DNA from: Thermoplasmatota archaeon
GTDB taxonomy: Archaea; Thermoplasmatota; E2; DHVEG-1
Assembly: GCA_016927555.1 (NCBI GenBank)
Contig: JAFGML010000002.1
Span: 1 to 52,753, forward strand
DNA: 52,753 bases
Direction of reading: 5' to 3'
Under the pieces are notes generated by a model, which saw nothing but the letters and a program-made list of their open reading frames with translations, was not told the origin of the DNA and ran no database searches. This document shows, in pieces, positions 1 to 9,390 of the stretch. The position numbers and the translations under genes are program-made. Numbering within the stretch: the stretch's first letter is position 1; each line of letters starts with the position of its first letter.

Positions 1-99
1 AGCGCTGAGCTCTGGAGGATGCTGAAAAAACTGAGGAGTAAAAGCATGGTTCGCGCTGTCTGGTGCATTGCCTTCCGTTCCTACCATCCATTGTCATGA
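1..99 (+). CDS. Possible 3' end of an unidentified gene (left-edge partial)
   Basis: Frame 1 is open from the first base of the window to a TGA at 97-99, giving 32 residues that are basic and contain several aromatic residues. The other two plus-strand frames close within the first 25 bases. This could be the C-terminus of a gene that begins outside the window. The stretch is too short to recognise a family, and a chance open frame of this length is quite possible. No start codon can be assigned. Confidence 0.3.
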   Translation, partial: SAELWRMLKKLRSKSMVRAVWCIAFRSYHPLS

Positions 100-499
100 T
101 AAGTAATGACTTGCTACTCTCTGTCAATGACTCTATATAAAGATTCTTGGGTAAAACGTCAAACCATCCATCTGTCACCCCTCCGAGAACACGTAGAAAA
201 TGAAAAAGTAGAAACATTTTTAAATGTTAATTGTATACATGATACAGTATAGCAGAATTAGAATGAAAAATATGGCATGTAAATAAAGAAGGAGATAGCA
301 GGAGAGGAGGAAGGGACGTTTTTGCGTTCTTCATATTATCCCCCTAAAAAAAATCCCTTCCTTCTTTAGCTACCCCCCCTCTTCACAGGCGTTTTTCCTC
401 CTAAGAGTAAAACTATTTTTTTTGTAGGTTTTTTGGAAAATGTTTTAAACAACCACCGGATAGCATCCTCCAGACCAACAGTAGGTGGAGGCATCAATT
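100..499 (+). promoter_or_regulatory. Intergenic region upstream of the beta-oxidation operon
   Basis: I see no convincing gene here. It holds an AT-rich TATA-like motif TATATAAAG near 132-140, a purine-rich stretch at 290-315 (GGAGAGGAGGAAGGGA) matched by a complementary TCCCTTCCTT near 354-363, and a second TATA-like TTTTAAAC near 443-450 that lies about 50 nt before the thiolase ATG. The last is the best promoter candidate for the thl-hbd-crt operon, giving a leader of about 25 nt that includes the Shine-Dalgarno GGTGGAGG at 484-491. Confidence 0.45.
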
Positions 500-1678
500 A
501 TGCATGAAGCAGTCATTGTCGCAGCTGTACGAACAGCACAAGGCAAATTTGATGGAACACTCAGAGGGTTCTCTGCTCCTCAACTTGGCAGCATCGTCAT
601 CAAGGAAGCAGTCCAGAGGGCATGTGTACAACCCCAGGATGTCCAGGAAGTCATCATGGGCAATGTCGTCTCAGCAGGCCTAGGGCAGAATGTTGCTCGG
701 CAAGCAGCGATAGCCGCAGGCATCCCGTATGAGGTGGGATGCTTCCACGTCGACAAGGTGTGTGGCTCCTCCCTCAAAGCAGTGATCCTCGCAGCTCAGG
801 CGATTAAACTGGGGGAGGCAGACTGCATCGTTGCAGGGGGCATGGAGAGCATGACCAACTGCCCGTACTTTTTAGACAAGGCACGGTTCGGGTACCGTCT
901 GTTCGATGGGAAGCTCATCGACGCCATGGTGCACGACGGACTCTGGGATGTGTACAATGATTTCCACATGGGGATGACCGGAGAGATCATCGCAGAGAAA
1001 TACCACATTACAAGGAAAGACTGCGATGAGATAGCGTTTGCAAGTCACCACAAGGCAGCCAAGGCAACTGACACAGGCAAGTTCAAAGAAGAAATCGTCC
1101 CTGTCTCCATTAAGCAGAAGAAGGGGGACCCCCTGGTGTTTGACAAGGATGAAGGGATACGCAGGGAGACCACCATGGAGAGCCTGGGTGGCCTCAAACC
1201 GTTTTTCAAAGAAAACGGGGTGATCACCGCAGGCAACGCCTCCCAGATCACGGATGGCGCCTCTGCGGTCGTGGTCATGAGCAAAGAACAAGCAGTGAAA
1301 GCGAAACATGAAATTCTAGGATCCATCAAAGGCTACAACGTCACAGGCGTCAAACCCGAGTACGTCATGGAGGCACCAATCCCTGGTGTCCGGAAGTTGT
1401 TCAAGACGATGAACCTCACCATCGATGACATTGACCTGGTCGAGCACAACGAGGCGTTCAGCTCAGCGTCTGCTGCCCTCATCAAGGAAATCGGCATCCC
1501 CAAGGAGAAATTCAACGTCCACGGGGGAGCCATAGCCCTGGGCCATCCTATCGGCTGTAGCGGCTCCCGTATCTTGGTCAGCTTGCTGCATGCGATGAAG
1601 CAGTACAAGAAGCATCGGGGTCTTGCCACGATCTGCCTTGGTGGTGGTCATGCAGTGTCCATGGTTGTGGAACGGTAG
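500..1678 (+). CDS. Acetyl-CoA acetyltransferase (thiolase)
   Basis: A 392-residue thiolase that would cleave acetoacetyl-CoA or longer 3-ketoacyl-CoA with CoA, or run in reverse. The catalytic triad is visible: nucleophilic Cys88 in DKVCGSS, His349 in [11 protein letters not shown] and Cys379 in CLGGGH, with the NEAFS motif before it. Positions match the usual Cys89/His348/Cys378 of the family and the length is normal. I chose ATG 500 because GGTGGAGG lies 8 nt upstream; an in-frame GTG at 485 lies within that ribosome site. It is the first gene of a tight operon with 3-hydroxyacyl-CoA dehydrogenase and crotonase, which points to short-chain acyl-CoA (butyrate-type) metabolism. The direction of flux cannot be read from sequence. 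Confidence 0.95.
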   Translation: MHEAVIVAAVRTAQGKFDGTLRGFSAPQLGSIVIKEAVQRACVQPQDVQEVIMGNVVSAGLGQNVARQAAIAAGIPYEVGCFHVDKVCGSSLKAVILAAQAIKLGEADCIVAGGMESMTNCPYFLDKARFGYRLFDGKLIDAMVHDGLWDVYNDFHMGMTGEIIAEKYHITRKDCDEIAFASHHKAAKATDTGKFKEEIVPVSIKQKKGDPLVFDKDEGIRRETTMESLGGLKPFFKENGVITAGNASQITDGASAVVVMSKEQAVKAKHEILGSIKGYNVTGVKPEYVMEAPIPGVRKLFKTMNLTIDDIDLVEHNEAFSSASAALIKEIGIPKEKFNVHGGAIALGHPIGCSGSRILVSLLHAMKQYKKHRGLATICLGGGHAVSMVVER

Positions 1679-1691
1679 GAGGAAACAGTTC

Positions 1692-2549
1692 ATGACGATA
1701 AAGAAAATTGGAATTATTGGTGCTGGCACCATGGGTCACGGCATCGCCTTGGTGTCTGCCAAAGCAGGCTACGATGTCATGCTCTCAGATGTCAAAGACG
1801 AGTACGTGAAGAAAGGACTGGGGAGTGTTGAACGGTTCATCACCAAAAGCGTGGAAAAAGGGAAGATGACTGCGCAGGACAAGGAGCGGATTCTCGGGAA
1901 GATCCATGGGACCACGAGACTTGAGGACATGAGAGACGCTGACCTCGTCATTGAGGCGATTGTCGAAGAAGTTAAGATTAAAAAAGAGGTCTTCCAGAAA
2001 CTGGATGGCATCTGTAAAAAAGAGACCATTTTTGCTTCGAATACCTCTACGATTCCGATCACTGATCTTGCCTCTGCTACCAAGCGACCAGAGCAGTTCA
2101 TCGGGATGCACTTCATGAACCCAGTGCCTCTGATGAAGCTGGTGGAGGTCATCCGCGGGCTGCGCACCTCAGAAGAGACAGCAACACTGATCAAACACCT
2201 CGCTGAGAAGATGGAGAAAACACCGGTCGAGGTGAACGACGGGCCAGGATTCATCTCTAATCGGGTGTTGTTTGCGATGATCAACGAGGCTATCTTCTGC
2301 CTGCAGGACGGTACCGGGACGGTGCAGTCCATTGACAGTGTCATGAAGCTGGGGATGAACCATCCCATGGGGCCGCTGGAGCTTGCTGACCTCATTGGTC
2401 TCGACGTAAGCCTCAACATCCTCAACGTGCTCTACGATGGTTTTAATGACTCCAAGTACCGACCCTGCCCGTTGCTGAAGAAGATGGTGCAAGCAGGGTA
2501 CCTTGGCCGCAAGACCGGTAAAGGGTTCTACGACTACCCACCACGGTGA
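1692..2549 (+). CDS. 3-hydroxyacyl-CoA (3-hydroxybutyryl-CoA) dehydrogenase
   Basis: A 285-residue stand-alone NAD-dependent dehydrogenase interconverting 3-hydroxyacyl-CoA and 3-ketoacyl-CoA. The N-terminal Rossmann motif GAGTMGHG is at about residues 10-17, and the family motif with the catalytic His is seen in [16 protein letters not shown]. The C-terminal helical domain includes [11 protein letters not shown] and a closing [12 protein letters not shown]. The size is that of clostridial Hbd, so it is not fused to a crotonase as in FadB. The ATG at 1692 follows AGGAGG at the thiolase stop, spaced 10 nt; the open frame extends upstream into the thiolase gene but that part has no family similarity. 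Confidence 0.95.
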   Translation: MTIKKIGIIGAGTMGHGIALVSAKAGYDVMLSDVKDEYVKKGLGSVERFITKSVEKGKMTAQDKERILGKIHGTTRLEDMRDADLVIEAIVEEVKIKKEVFQKLDGICKKETIFASNTSTIPITDLASATKRPEQFIGMHFMNPVPLMKLVEVIRGLRTSEETATLIKHLAEKMEKTPVEVNDGPGFISNRVLFAMINEAIFCLQDGTGTVQSIDSVMKLGMNHPMGPLELADLIGLDVSLNILNVLYDGFNDSKYRPCPLLKKMVQAGYLGRKTGKGFYDYPPR

Positions 2550-2555
2550 TTCACG

Positions 2556-3335
2556 ATGAGCTACAAACATCTGATCTTGGAGAAGAAAGACGCTGTTGCT
2601 ACCATAAAAATACACAGACCAGAGGCGCTCAACGCCCTCAACAAGGATGTTCTCACCGAGCTCACAGTGGTAGTAAAAGAGCTTGAGAAAGACACCAACG
2701 TCAAGGCCGTCATCCTGACTGGTGAAGGAAAAGCGTTCATCGCTGGTGCCGACATCAAACAGATGAAGGACATGACGATGCTTGAGGCAAAGCAGTTCGC
2801 AGAGCAAGGACACCAGCTCCTCTCCATGATTGAGCAGTCTCGTCTCCCGTACATAGCTGCAGTCAACGGCTATGCGCTTGGTGGTGGCTGTGAGGTGATG
2901 ATGGCCTGTGACATCATCCTTGCTTCTGCACAGGCAAAGATAGGGCAACCAGAGACCAACCTTGGTATCCACCCTGGATTTGGGGGGACACAACGGCTCC
3001 CACGGCTCGTCGGCATCACCAAGGCAAAAGAACTCCTCCTCACTGGAGACCCTATTGATGCGCACGAAGCTCTTCGCATCGGTCTAATCAATAAAGTTGT
3101 TGAGCCTGAGAAACTCCTCACCGAGGCAGAAGCACTCGCACAGAAACTTACGCAAAAATCAGGGATTCAAACCAGTTTTATCAAAGCACTGGTAAACAAA
3201 GGAATCAACATCGACTTACCCTCAGCATGCAGCCTGGAGATCGCATCCTTCTCCTCCTGCTTCGCAACAGAAGATCAGAAAGAAGGAATGAGTGCATTTT
3301 TAGAGAAACGGAAACCGTCGTTCAAAGAGAAATAA
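2556..3335 (+). CDS. Enoyl-CoA hydratase (crotonase)
   Basis: A 259-residue crotonase-fold protein that hydrates trans-2-enoyl-CoA to 3-hydroxyacyl-CoA. Both catalytic glutamates are present, Glu113 in GGGCE and Glu133 in GQPETNLG, 20 residues apart as in the rat enzyme (144/164). The oxyanion-hole segments AFIAGADIKQM and NGYALGGG are intact. It starts 6 nt after the dehydrogenase stop and completes the thiolase-dehydrogenase-hydratase set. The substrate is most likely crotonyl-CoA, judging from its partners; other crotonase-family reactions cannot be excluded from sequence alone. Confidence 0.95.
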   Translation: MSYKHLILEKKDAVATIKIHRPEALNALNKDVLTELTVVVKELEKDTNVKAVILTGEGKAFIAGADIKQMKDMTMLEAKQFAEQGHQLLSMIEQSRLPYIAAVNGYALGGGCEVMMACDIILASAQAKIGQPETNLGIHPGFGGTQRLPRLVGITKAKELLLTGDPIDAHEALRIGLINKVVEPEKLLTEAEALAQKLTQKSGIQTSFIKALVNKGINIDLPSACSLEIASFSSCFATEDQKEGMSAFLEKRKPSFKEK

Positions 3336-3371
3336 AGAAAGAAAAAAAAAGAAAGAAGGTTCGTTCTTCTT
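3336..3371. terminator. Convergent terminator region between crt and the exported hydrolase gene
   Basis: The 36 bases between the two convergent genes are almost purely purine on the left and T-rich on the right. A short AAGAA/TTCTT stem around GGTTCG (about 3353-3369) is followed by TTTT for the plus strand, and the A-run at 3336-3352 reads as a T-run on the minus strand. It could therefore end both transcripts. Confidence 0.5.
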
Positions 3372-6300
3372 TTACCACACTGAATACCAGAGGAGAGAAC
3401 CACCCTGTCCGATGAGATGTTCCACCGAGACGAGCTGATCGTAGCAGTCGACGCCAAATATTCGTGTGCCTCCACGAACCAAGGATCCTGGAGCAACAGC
3501 GTACATTCCAACACCAAACGCGTCTCGTCTACTCCACCCAGATCCATAGCGATAATTCACAATGTTCCCAAAGGTATTGACTGCATACAACCCAGGTATT
3601 GTTGTACTCCACATGTCATTGCCCCAGCAGAGCGACCCTGGGTGTACGTCCTTGTAATTCTCCAAGACGTGATAATACTTCAGAGTACCACTCTCCTGTC
3701 TGATGAGACACACAGTGCCCTGAGGAGTGACCCCATAGATTTCTTTATCACCAAGAATAAGTGATCCAGGGACTACTGTTCCCCAATCTGTCGTTCGCCT
3801 CTGCCACGCATTATTGACCCAACGATAATTAACGACAGTACCTTCTCGTGTGACAGCATATAACCCAGGGGCTGTTCCATCGCCGCTCCACATACTGTAG
3901 CCAAAGCAGAGTGATCCAGGCACAATGTCTGTATAGTCGCTCATCACTCGATAGTATTTTAAAAGGCCATTCTCCTGCCGAATCATACAGATACAGCCGG
4001 AGCTATCGACACCGAAGATGACGTTATTCCCATAGACGAGTGAGCCGGGAATGGGGTACCCGCCTTGTGCACTTCGTGCACACCAACCAGTGTTATAGTA
4101 GAGATTCACAGCGTTGTACCCATCTCGTGGGCCAGTCCCGTAGATGCCAGGGGCTGTGCCATTCCCTGAATTCATGGCTTTCCCAAGCACCAGAGAACCT
4201 GCAGCAACATTCACGATGCTGATAGGAGCAAACGTAATGATCCCATTATTCTTCCACGTGGTGAACACCTTCCCATTCTTGTTGACGCCATAGATGTTCT
4301 TATTGGAATCATCAGGGAACCCAGCGATGAGGGAGTAGGGGTGGAGTGCACCACTCCAATGCGGGATTGTCTGAACCTGTGTGGGGCTGTTGAGAGGATA
4401 GTGTCGAATGAGGTCGCCGTCTTGCTGGACTCTGTAGATACCATCCTCTGTGATAGCTAGCTGACCTGCACGCTGTGTCGCAAGGAACCCGTAGAGTTCA
4501 TTTTTCATAAACTCCATGTTCTCAAATGTTTCTCCAACATGTCCGATGCTATTCCCACTTTCAAAGTAGACATTATCAAATGGAGTCTTTGAGTAGAGCG
4601 CAGGGTCGGTGCCTGGTGCGTAATTCACATCTGTCGTATCAACGGCAAGGGCGCTGTAGGTCGGAATAAAACTATGATCTCCAAGAGAATACGTCATTGT
4701 TTTAATGAAGTGGATATTCCACGAGATGTGGGTTCCAAGTAAGTTGTTGATCCACTCAACAACGTTGATGACAGTGGCATCGTTGAAGGCATCAACAGCT
4801 GTTTTTATGCTGTCTCGTGTCCCCCCAGGCGCGAGGTCGAGGTACTTACACTGTGCTGCAGAACAGGTCACGGTGAGGTCTTTTCCGATTTCGAGGAGTG
4901 TTTGCCATCCAAACAAGAGGGTATGGATTTTTATTTTCACGCCAATGTATCCATCGAACACGGTACCTGGATGATCGGAGTAGGTTGCAATTTGTACTCC
5001 TGCTTCTGCTTTCAGTGGGAAGAGAGTCACACTTTTCATGTCGTCGACGTACCCATAATTCTCATAGGCATGTGTACTGAGACGGAGTCCAAAGCCGTTG
5101 CCACTAGCCACGGCAACGTTTCTGCACTGTTGTGGGAGTCCAAGAGCATTGACTTCAGTGTAGTAGCTATTGTACAACGGGTTTGGTTCGCACCAGTGCC
5201 ACACAAGATGGGGTGGTAATGGTGGTGGCATTTGTACGACGGTTGGGTATCGATTGACGGTGAGCATTTGACTTGCTGCGATGCTATTCAATCCGTTCAG
5301 CAGGTCTTGTGCTTCTCCACCAAAGGTCTTTGCAGCTAAGGTGACAAACCCCTGAAGTCCTAGGGGAATATTTGCTCCTTTAAACGGACCATCCAGGGCG
5401 ACAAACAACCCGACATGGTGATCCTCATAGTCCAGCTCAGCGGTTCGCAACGCGTACCGTGCGGTTTGCGTCCCCATGCTACCTGCCATGACCACAGCGC
5501 GTTGGCTTTCAAACCCAGGCGCCATCCACTCAGGGATGTTCTTGAAGGCTTCTCGAATCGCAAGTCCGTTCCGTTGGATGAAGTCGTTGCCCTGGGTGTA
5601 GTCAATGGAGATGAGGTCGAAGCCCATGTCAAGGAACTTCTGCATGCCACTGCCGAAATCGTACCAGATGTCATCTTGGGTCCTGTCGTTTAACACATCA
5701 AAACCATCGACGATGAACATGAGGTTCTTCAGCTGAACATCGTAGTTGCCTTGGACACCGGTGACTGTGCCTCCACTGGGATACACGCGTATGTTGATGC
5801 TTCCTTGTACTCCTATGTAAGGTATAGTTGCAGTCACTTGAGGTAGCTCTTTGTGATCAGGAATAATCAACGGTGCATACACAAATGAACCGTACATAAA
5901 AAATTGATTCCCATTGGCCATCCCTGAGAGACAGAACTGTACCATGTTGTTGGTATCACGCTTAAGATTGCTGACTGTGAATGGCTGATCGATGCGTATG
6001 TGTAGTGGTGTACTAGAGCCGCTGAAGGTGATGGTGAGATCATCAAAGATGATTGGTATTTTACTGTTGGTGAGAATGAGGGTCGACGGAATGATGAATT
6101 CGACGCTCGGTCCATAGACCTGAGGGGCAGTTACCGCAGCAGCAAAAAACGTGTGCGTATGAGAGACGGGTGTGTTATCTGTAGATCCAAGAAAATAGCC
6201 TTCTTGTGAGGTGACGCGACCATCGCCATACGCCTCTGGATCAATGCGATCATAGGTAATCACTGCAAGTGCAAGTGGTGTACGTTGGTCCTGCTCACGA

Positions 6301-6701
6301 ATGTGTTGAGCGGTTTCTTTGACCTGCGTGTAGCTTGGTAGCCGTTGCTGTATTGAGGATTGTACAAAGGCATAGTACACATTGTTAAAATCACTCGTCG
6401 TAAGGGTAGTAGAGCAATCCTTTTCGCACCCATCATTCTCCAAAATGATATCACCATAGAGCACCGCTCCTAAGTCAAACAGAATCCCTGATGAAAATTG
6501 ATTAAGGTCCATTTTGCTATACGCGGTGTACAACTGATCGAACACGGTTTGCTCATCTTCAATCATCTGTAGTTCTGGTGTTTCAACAAACGGTTCTTGT
6601 GGCTCTGATGCTGTACCTGTGGATGCAAACGTTGCGACAATGCAGAGGAGTGCACACGCCCAGGTCATGAGAATAGACATATTGTGTTTTGATTCGTTCA
6701 T
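3372..6701 (-). CDS. Large exported protein: alpha/beta-hydrolase-like domain plus C-terminal tachylectin-like repeats
   Basis: A 1109-residue exported protein. ATG 6701 is preceded by GAGG with a 9-nt gap; an in-frame TTG lies 9 nt further up. Residues about 10-32 form a signal peptide ending near ASTGTASE. A beta-rich N-terminal part follows. Residues about 325-690 look like an alpha/beta-hydrolase or lipase: FIVDGFD, ISIDYTQGNDF, then a nucleophile elbow MAGSMGTQTARYAL with Ser near 404, and ALDGPFKGANIP. From about 742 to the end there are tandem PGSL-containing repeats of alternating lengths (about 43 and 50 residues) rich in YGV/YAV, KYY and NYR, which resemble tachylectin-type beta-propeller blades. 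Function is probably a cell-surface or secreted esterase-like enzyme with a carbohydrate-binding propeller; the substrate is unknown. It is a single gene, convergent with crt. Confidence 0.75.
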   Translation of the reverse strand: MNESKHNMSILMTWACALLCIVATFASTGTASEPQEPFVETPELQMIEDEQTVFDQLYTAYSKMDLNQFSSGILFDLGAVLYGDIILENDGCEKDCSTTLTTSDFNNVYYAFVQSSIQQRLPSYTQVKETAQHIREQDQRTPLALAVITYDRIDPEAYGDGRVTSQEGYFLGSTDNTPVSHTHTFFAAAVTAPQVYGPSVEFIIPSTLILTNSKIPIIFDDLTITFSGSSTPLHIRIDQPFTVSNLKRDTNNMVQFCLSGMANGNQFFMYGSFVYAPLIIPDHKELPQVTATIPYIGVQGSINIRVYPSGGTVTGVQGNYDVQLKNLMFIVDGFDVLNDRTQDDIWYDFGSGMQKFLDMGFDLISIDYTQGNDFIQRNGLAIREAFKNIPEWMAPGFESQRAVVMAGSMGTQTARYALRTAELDYEDHHVGLFVALDGPFKGANIPLGLQGFVTLAAKTFGGEAQDLLNGLNSIAASQMLTVNRYPTVVQMPPPLPPHLVWHWCEPNPLYNSYYTEVNALGLPQQCRNVAVASGNGFGLRLSTHAYENYGYVDDMKSVTLFPLKAEAGVQIATYSDHPGTVFDGYIGVKIKIHTLLFGWQTLLEIGKDLTVTCSAAQCKYLDLAPGGTRDSIKTAVDAFNDATVINVVEWINNLLGTHISWNIHFIKTMTYSLGDHSFIPTYSALAVDTTDVNYAPGTDPALYSKTPFDNVYFESGNSIGHVGETFENMEFMKNELYGFLATQRAGQLAITEDGIYRVQQDGDLIRHYPLNSPTQVQTIPHWSGALHPYSLIAGFPDDSNKNIYGVNKNGKVFTTWKNNGIITFAPISIVNVAAGSLVLGKAMNSGNGTAPGIYGTGPRDGYNAVNLYYNTGWCARSAQGGYPIPGSLVYGNNVIFGVDSSGCICMIRQENGLLKYYRVMSDYTDIVPGSLCFGYSMWSGDGTAPGLYAVTREGTVVNYRWVNNAWQRRTTDWGTVVPGSLILGDKEIYGVTPQGTVCLIRQESGTLKYYHVLENYKDVHPGSLCWGNDMWSTTIPGLYAVNTFGNIVNYRYGSGWSRRDAFGVGMYAVAPGSLVRGGTRIFGVDCYDQLVSVEHLIGQGGSLLWYSVW

Positions 6702-6956
6702 TCGCTTCAACCTCTATTATTTCAGAGTGATTATTTTCTATGGCTTATAATTTTTATTTGGAAATATTTTACAGAAATAACATTGTTACAGGAGAGGATG
6801 GTATAGCACTCACATTTGTTGATTCCACTCTAGCTCATCGGTATAGGCAATAGGAGCTAGATGTGGACGAGGGGTCTACGAAAGGAAATAAAAGTCCTTC
6901 AAACGAGATTATTTATTTTTTTGGTAGTCATAAATGATACAATTATAGCAGATAAA

Positions 6957-6966
6957 TTTATATAAT
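6957..6966 (+). promoter_or_regulatory. TATA box for the exported protein at 7000
   Basis: TTTATATAAT lies 34 nt before ATG 7000 and 25 nt before GTG 6991, so transcription should start within about 10 nt of the coding region. The rest of 6702-6956 is AT-rich; a TTATAATTTTTAT tract near 6744-6757 could serve the divergent minus-strand gene. I see no small gene there. Confidence 0.6.
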
Positions 6967-6999
6967 ACAGTACTATTTGTTTTTCTGTTGGTGAAAAAT

Positions 7000-8007
7000 A
7001 TGAGAAAAAAACTCATGGGGGTTGTAGTGTGTTTTATGCTGCTGACAACGCTGATTACTGTAGCAAAACCAACAGTGAACCAGTATCAGCATGAAGTAAA
7101 TGAACCAGTAGCGCCATCATTTAATGTCGATGCTCCTGTCTGGGAGATCGGTGACACCTGGGTGTATAAGATAGATAACATCTCGTTTTGTCTAGATGAC
7201 GAAAATCAAACTGTTGACGTGTTTATCTCGATCAATGAGTTACCTCTTGAAGTCGTCAACGTTACAGATGAAAATTACCTGTTAACGTACACTACTGAGG
7301 TAAGCGGGATATGTAAAGTCGATGTTGACCTTGGTGACGGTCCTGTGAATTTCACTGTGACTTTTACCAACCTTGCAGTAGACGGGAATCTTGTCATCAA
7401 TAAAACTGCCTTGGGCATCAAGGATCTCTCTGTGACTCTGAAGGGCCGGTTCCTCATCGATATCATTGAGCAGCCCTACATAGAGCTTCCTTTCACGCTG
7501 CCGCAGATTCGTTTCCCTGTCAACATCAACGCAACATCCGCGTGTGAAAATCCAATAGCGATGTTGACGTTTCCCTTATCAACAGGGTTGAGTTGGGGCA
7601 TCACAGAGACAAATATTACGTTTACTGGTCAAATCCGCTCGATTTGGTTCAACATCATCCGGTTCATCAACAACATCGCTAAGTTTTTCAACCGCGCATT
7701 TTTACCCCCTGAAATCGAGGCATTACTGCCGGTGGTCAACATTCGAGAAGCATTAGCGTTGATGGGGTATAACAACACTGTTACTGTTCCTACGATTAAC
7801 CAGACCTTTACGTGTACAGCCTTAGAAACCATCACAGTGCCTGCAGGAACATATGATGTGTACAACATCAGTATCCTCCAAGGGCTTGCCTGGTTCTACT
7901 ACGCACCTGACGCGGGCAGTGTTATCAAGATCATGGGGAACTTAGAAGAACTGATTCCGTATCTGAAAAACATGAACATGGAGCTGCTAGAAACCAACCA
8001 TCGATAA
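7000..8007 (+). CDS. Exported protein of unknown function
   Basis: A 335-residue protein with an N-terminal hydrophobic export segment (about residues 5-23, after MRKK) and a mature part rich in beta-type sequence and Asn-x-Ser/Thr sites. It begins with WEIGDTWVYKID and ends with a module containing ETITVPAGTYDVYNIS and WFYYAPDAGSVIKI, a pattern typical of extracellular lipocalin- or DUF3108-like beta proteins. I do not recognise a named family with certainty and no catalytic motif is visible. The reading frame is also open back to GTG 6991 and TTG 6988. It has its own promoter and stands alone, convergent with meaB, followed by a T-tract. Confidence 0.7.
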   Translation: MRKKLMGVVVCFMLLTTLITVAKPTVNQYQHEVNEPVAPSFNVDAPVWEIGDTWVYKIDNISFCLDDENQTVDVFISINELPLEVVNVTDENYLLTYTTEVSGICKVDVDLGDGPVNFTVTFTNLAVDGNLVINKTALGIKDLSVTLKGRFLIDIIEQPYIELPFTLPQIRFPVNINATSACENPIAMLTFPLSTGLSWGITETNITFTGQIRSIWFNIIRFINNIAKFFNRAFLPPEIEALLPVVNIREALALMGYNNTVTVPTINQTFTCTALETITVPAGTYDVYNISILQGLAWFYYAPDAGSVIKIMGNLEELIPYLKNMNMELLETNHR

Positions 8008-8022
8008 GGACACTCAGCTTCC

Positions 8023-8044
8023 TCTTTTTTTCTTTCTTTTTATT
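8023..8044 (+). terminator. T-rich terminator
   Basis: A run of almost pure T broken by three C residues follows 15 nt after the stop of the exported protein. Archaeal RNA polymerase terminates on such T-tracts without a hairpin, and none is visible here. Confidence 0.55.
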
Positions 8045-8047
8045 GCT

Positions 8048-8986
8048 TTATTTGAGGATTCTTCCTAAGATTTCGTCAGCAGCGCTGTACGGATCAAGCT
8101 GTTTGTTTGAGATTTGAGTGATGCAGCGATCCACCGTGTCTCTCAAGGTTGCTTCATCAAAAATGAAGGCCAGGAGTCGTTTCTTGATGATTTCTACAAG
8201 CTCTGCCTCATAGCGCTGCCGCCGTCGTGTCTCAAACTGCTTACTCTGTTTCAAAAACTCGGAATGCTCAGTGATTCGCTGTTTCAACAGAGAAATCCCC
8301 TGTCTCTGTTTGGCAGAGGTCGCCACAATAGGAATAGCACGAGTCTGTGCCGTGGCTAAGTCAAGCATTGCTTCAAGCTCAGCAACGGTTTGTTCCACCC
8401 CGGGGGTATCAGCTTTGTTGACCACAAAAATGTCTGCTATCTCCATCAACCCTGCTTTGATGGTTTGCACAGAGTCACCTAAACCAGGGACGAGAACTAC
8501 TAGAGTAGTGTCCGCGATTTTCACTATGTCAACTTCGTCTTGACCGACACCAACCGTCTCAATGAGGATGATGTCCATGCCTGCGGCATCCAGGATGTCC
8601 ACTGCATCGTACAAGGCGCCAGTCAGACCACCCATCATCCCCCGGGTCCCCATACTGCGGATGAACACGCCACTATCGGTGGACAGCTCCATCATGCGGA
8701 TACGGTCACCAAGGAGCGCACCACCACTGAAGGGGCTTGTCGGGTCAATGGCGATGATGCCGACTTTCTTTCCCTCAGCACGATACACCACTGCTAGTTC
8801 ATAGATCAACGAGCTTTTCCCACTACCCATGACGCCAGTGACACCGATGACATGGGCACGTCCCGTGTGTGCGTAGATGTGTTTCATGGTTGGAATAGCG
8901 TCTGCTGACTCGTTTTCGACAAGGGTGATCAGTCGAGCAATGGCGCGTGGGTCACCAGACAGAATTCTGGCGGAGAGATCAGTCAT
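8048..8986 (-). CDS. meaB: MeaB/ArgK-type GTPase, chaperone of methylmalonyl-CoA mutase
   Basis: A 312-residue SIMIBI-class G protein that loads and protects adenosylcobalamin on methylmalonyl-CoA mutase. Seen in order: P-loop [13 protein letters not shown] at about 49-61, [17 protein letters not shown], the switch [12 protein letters not shown] and the guanine-specificity motif NKAD. The C-terminal helical part is the usual dimerisation arm. Its ATG overlaps the stop of the B12-binding mutase subunit by four bases (ATGA), so translation is coupled. The assignment to MeaB rather than another ArgK paralogue rests on this context. Confidence 0.95.
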   Translation of the reverse strand: MTDLSARILSGDPRAIARLITLVENESADAIPTMKHIYAHTGRAHVIGVTGVMGSGKSSLIYELAVVYRAEGKKVGIIAIDPTSPFSGGALLGDRIRMMELSTDSGVFIRSMGTRGMMGGLTGALYDAVDILDAAGMDIILIETVGVGQDEVDIVKIADTTLVVLVPGLGDSVQTIKAGLMEIADIFVVNKADTPGVEQTVAELEAMLDLATAQTRAIPIVATSAKQRQGISLLKQRITEHSEFLKQSKQFETRRRQRYEAELVEIIKKRLLAFIFDEATLRDTVDRCITQISNKQLDPYSAADEILGRILK

Positions 8987-9378
8987 CGTTTCACATTCTT
9001 CTTTATAAAACTGACAATTTCATCAACTGGTGTGCCTGGTCCGAAGACCTCTGCGATCCCTGCTTTCTTCAGTGTAGGAACATCGTCTTGTGGGATGATG
9101 CCACCACCGACAATGAGCACATCATGGATGTCTTTCTCCTTAAGTAAGCGTGCGACGTCAACAAACAACGTGAGATGCGCCCCTGAGAGGAGGCTTAATC
9201 CCACCACATCCACATCCTCTTGGATGGCTGTGTTGACGATCTGCTCTGCTGTCTGATGAAGGCCGGTGTACACGACCTCCATGCCTGCGTCTCGTAACGC
9301 GCGTGCAACGATTTTTGCACCCCGGTCATGGCCATCAAGACCGGGTTTGGCAACCAATACCCGTATTTTTTTTACCAT
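8983..9378 (-). CDS. Methylmalonyl-CoA mutase, B12-binding (small) subunit
   Basis: A 131-residue stand-alone cobalamin-binding domain. The DxHxxG signature is present as LDGHDRG, with His17 as the lower axial cobalt ligand, followed by the conserved GLSLLSGAH and [10 protein letters not shown] loops. In bacteria this domain is usually fused to the catalytic barrel; archaea commonly split it, as here. It begins 12 nt after the large-subunit stop and overlaps meaB. The two subunits together would isomerise (R)-methylmalonyl-CoA and succinyl-CoA. Confidence 0.95.
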   Translation of the reverse strand: MVKKIRVLVAKPGLDGHDRGAKIVARALRDAGMEVVYTGLHQTAEQIVNTAIQEDVDVVGLSLLSGAHLTLFVDVARLLKEKDIHDVLIVGGGIIPQDDVPTLKKAGIAEVFGPGTPVDEIVSFIKKNVKR

Positions 9379-9390
9379 ACTTTCACATCC

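Noticed and set aside
290-365. Purine/pyrimidine inverted repeat AGGAAGGGA ... TCCCTTCCT as a terminator hairpin
   Set aside because: The loop is about 40 nt and the stem low in complexity; a stable functional structure is doubtful.
872-1309. Long minus-strand open frames antisense to the thiolase and other beta-oxidation genes
   Set aside because: They have no ribosome site, no family likeness and mirror the codon structure of well-supported genes on the other strand.
2169-3065. 298-codon minus-strand open frame opposite hbd and crt
   Set aside because: It overlaps two certain genes completely and its sequence has no recognisable domain.
6702-6999. Hidden gene in the AT-rich gap between the two exported-protein genes
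   Set aside because: All frames are short and interrupted; only promoter-like AT tracts are visible.
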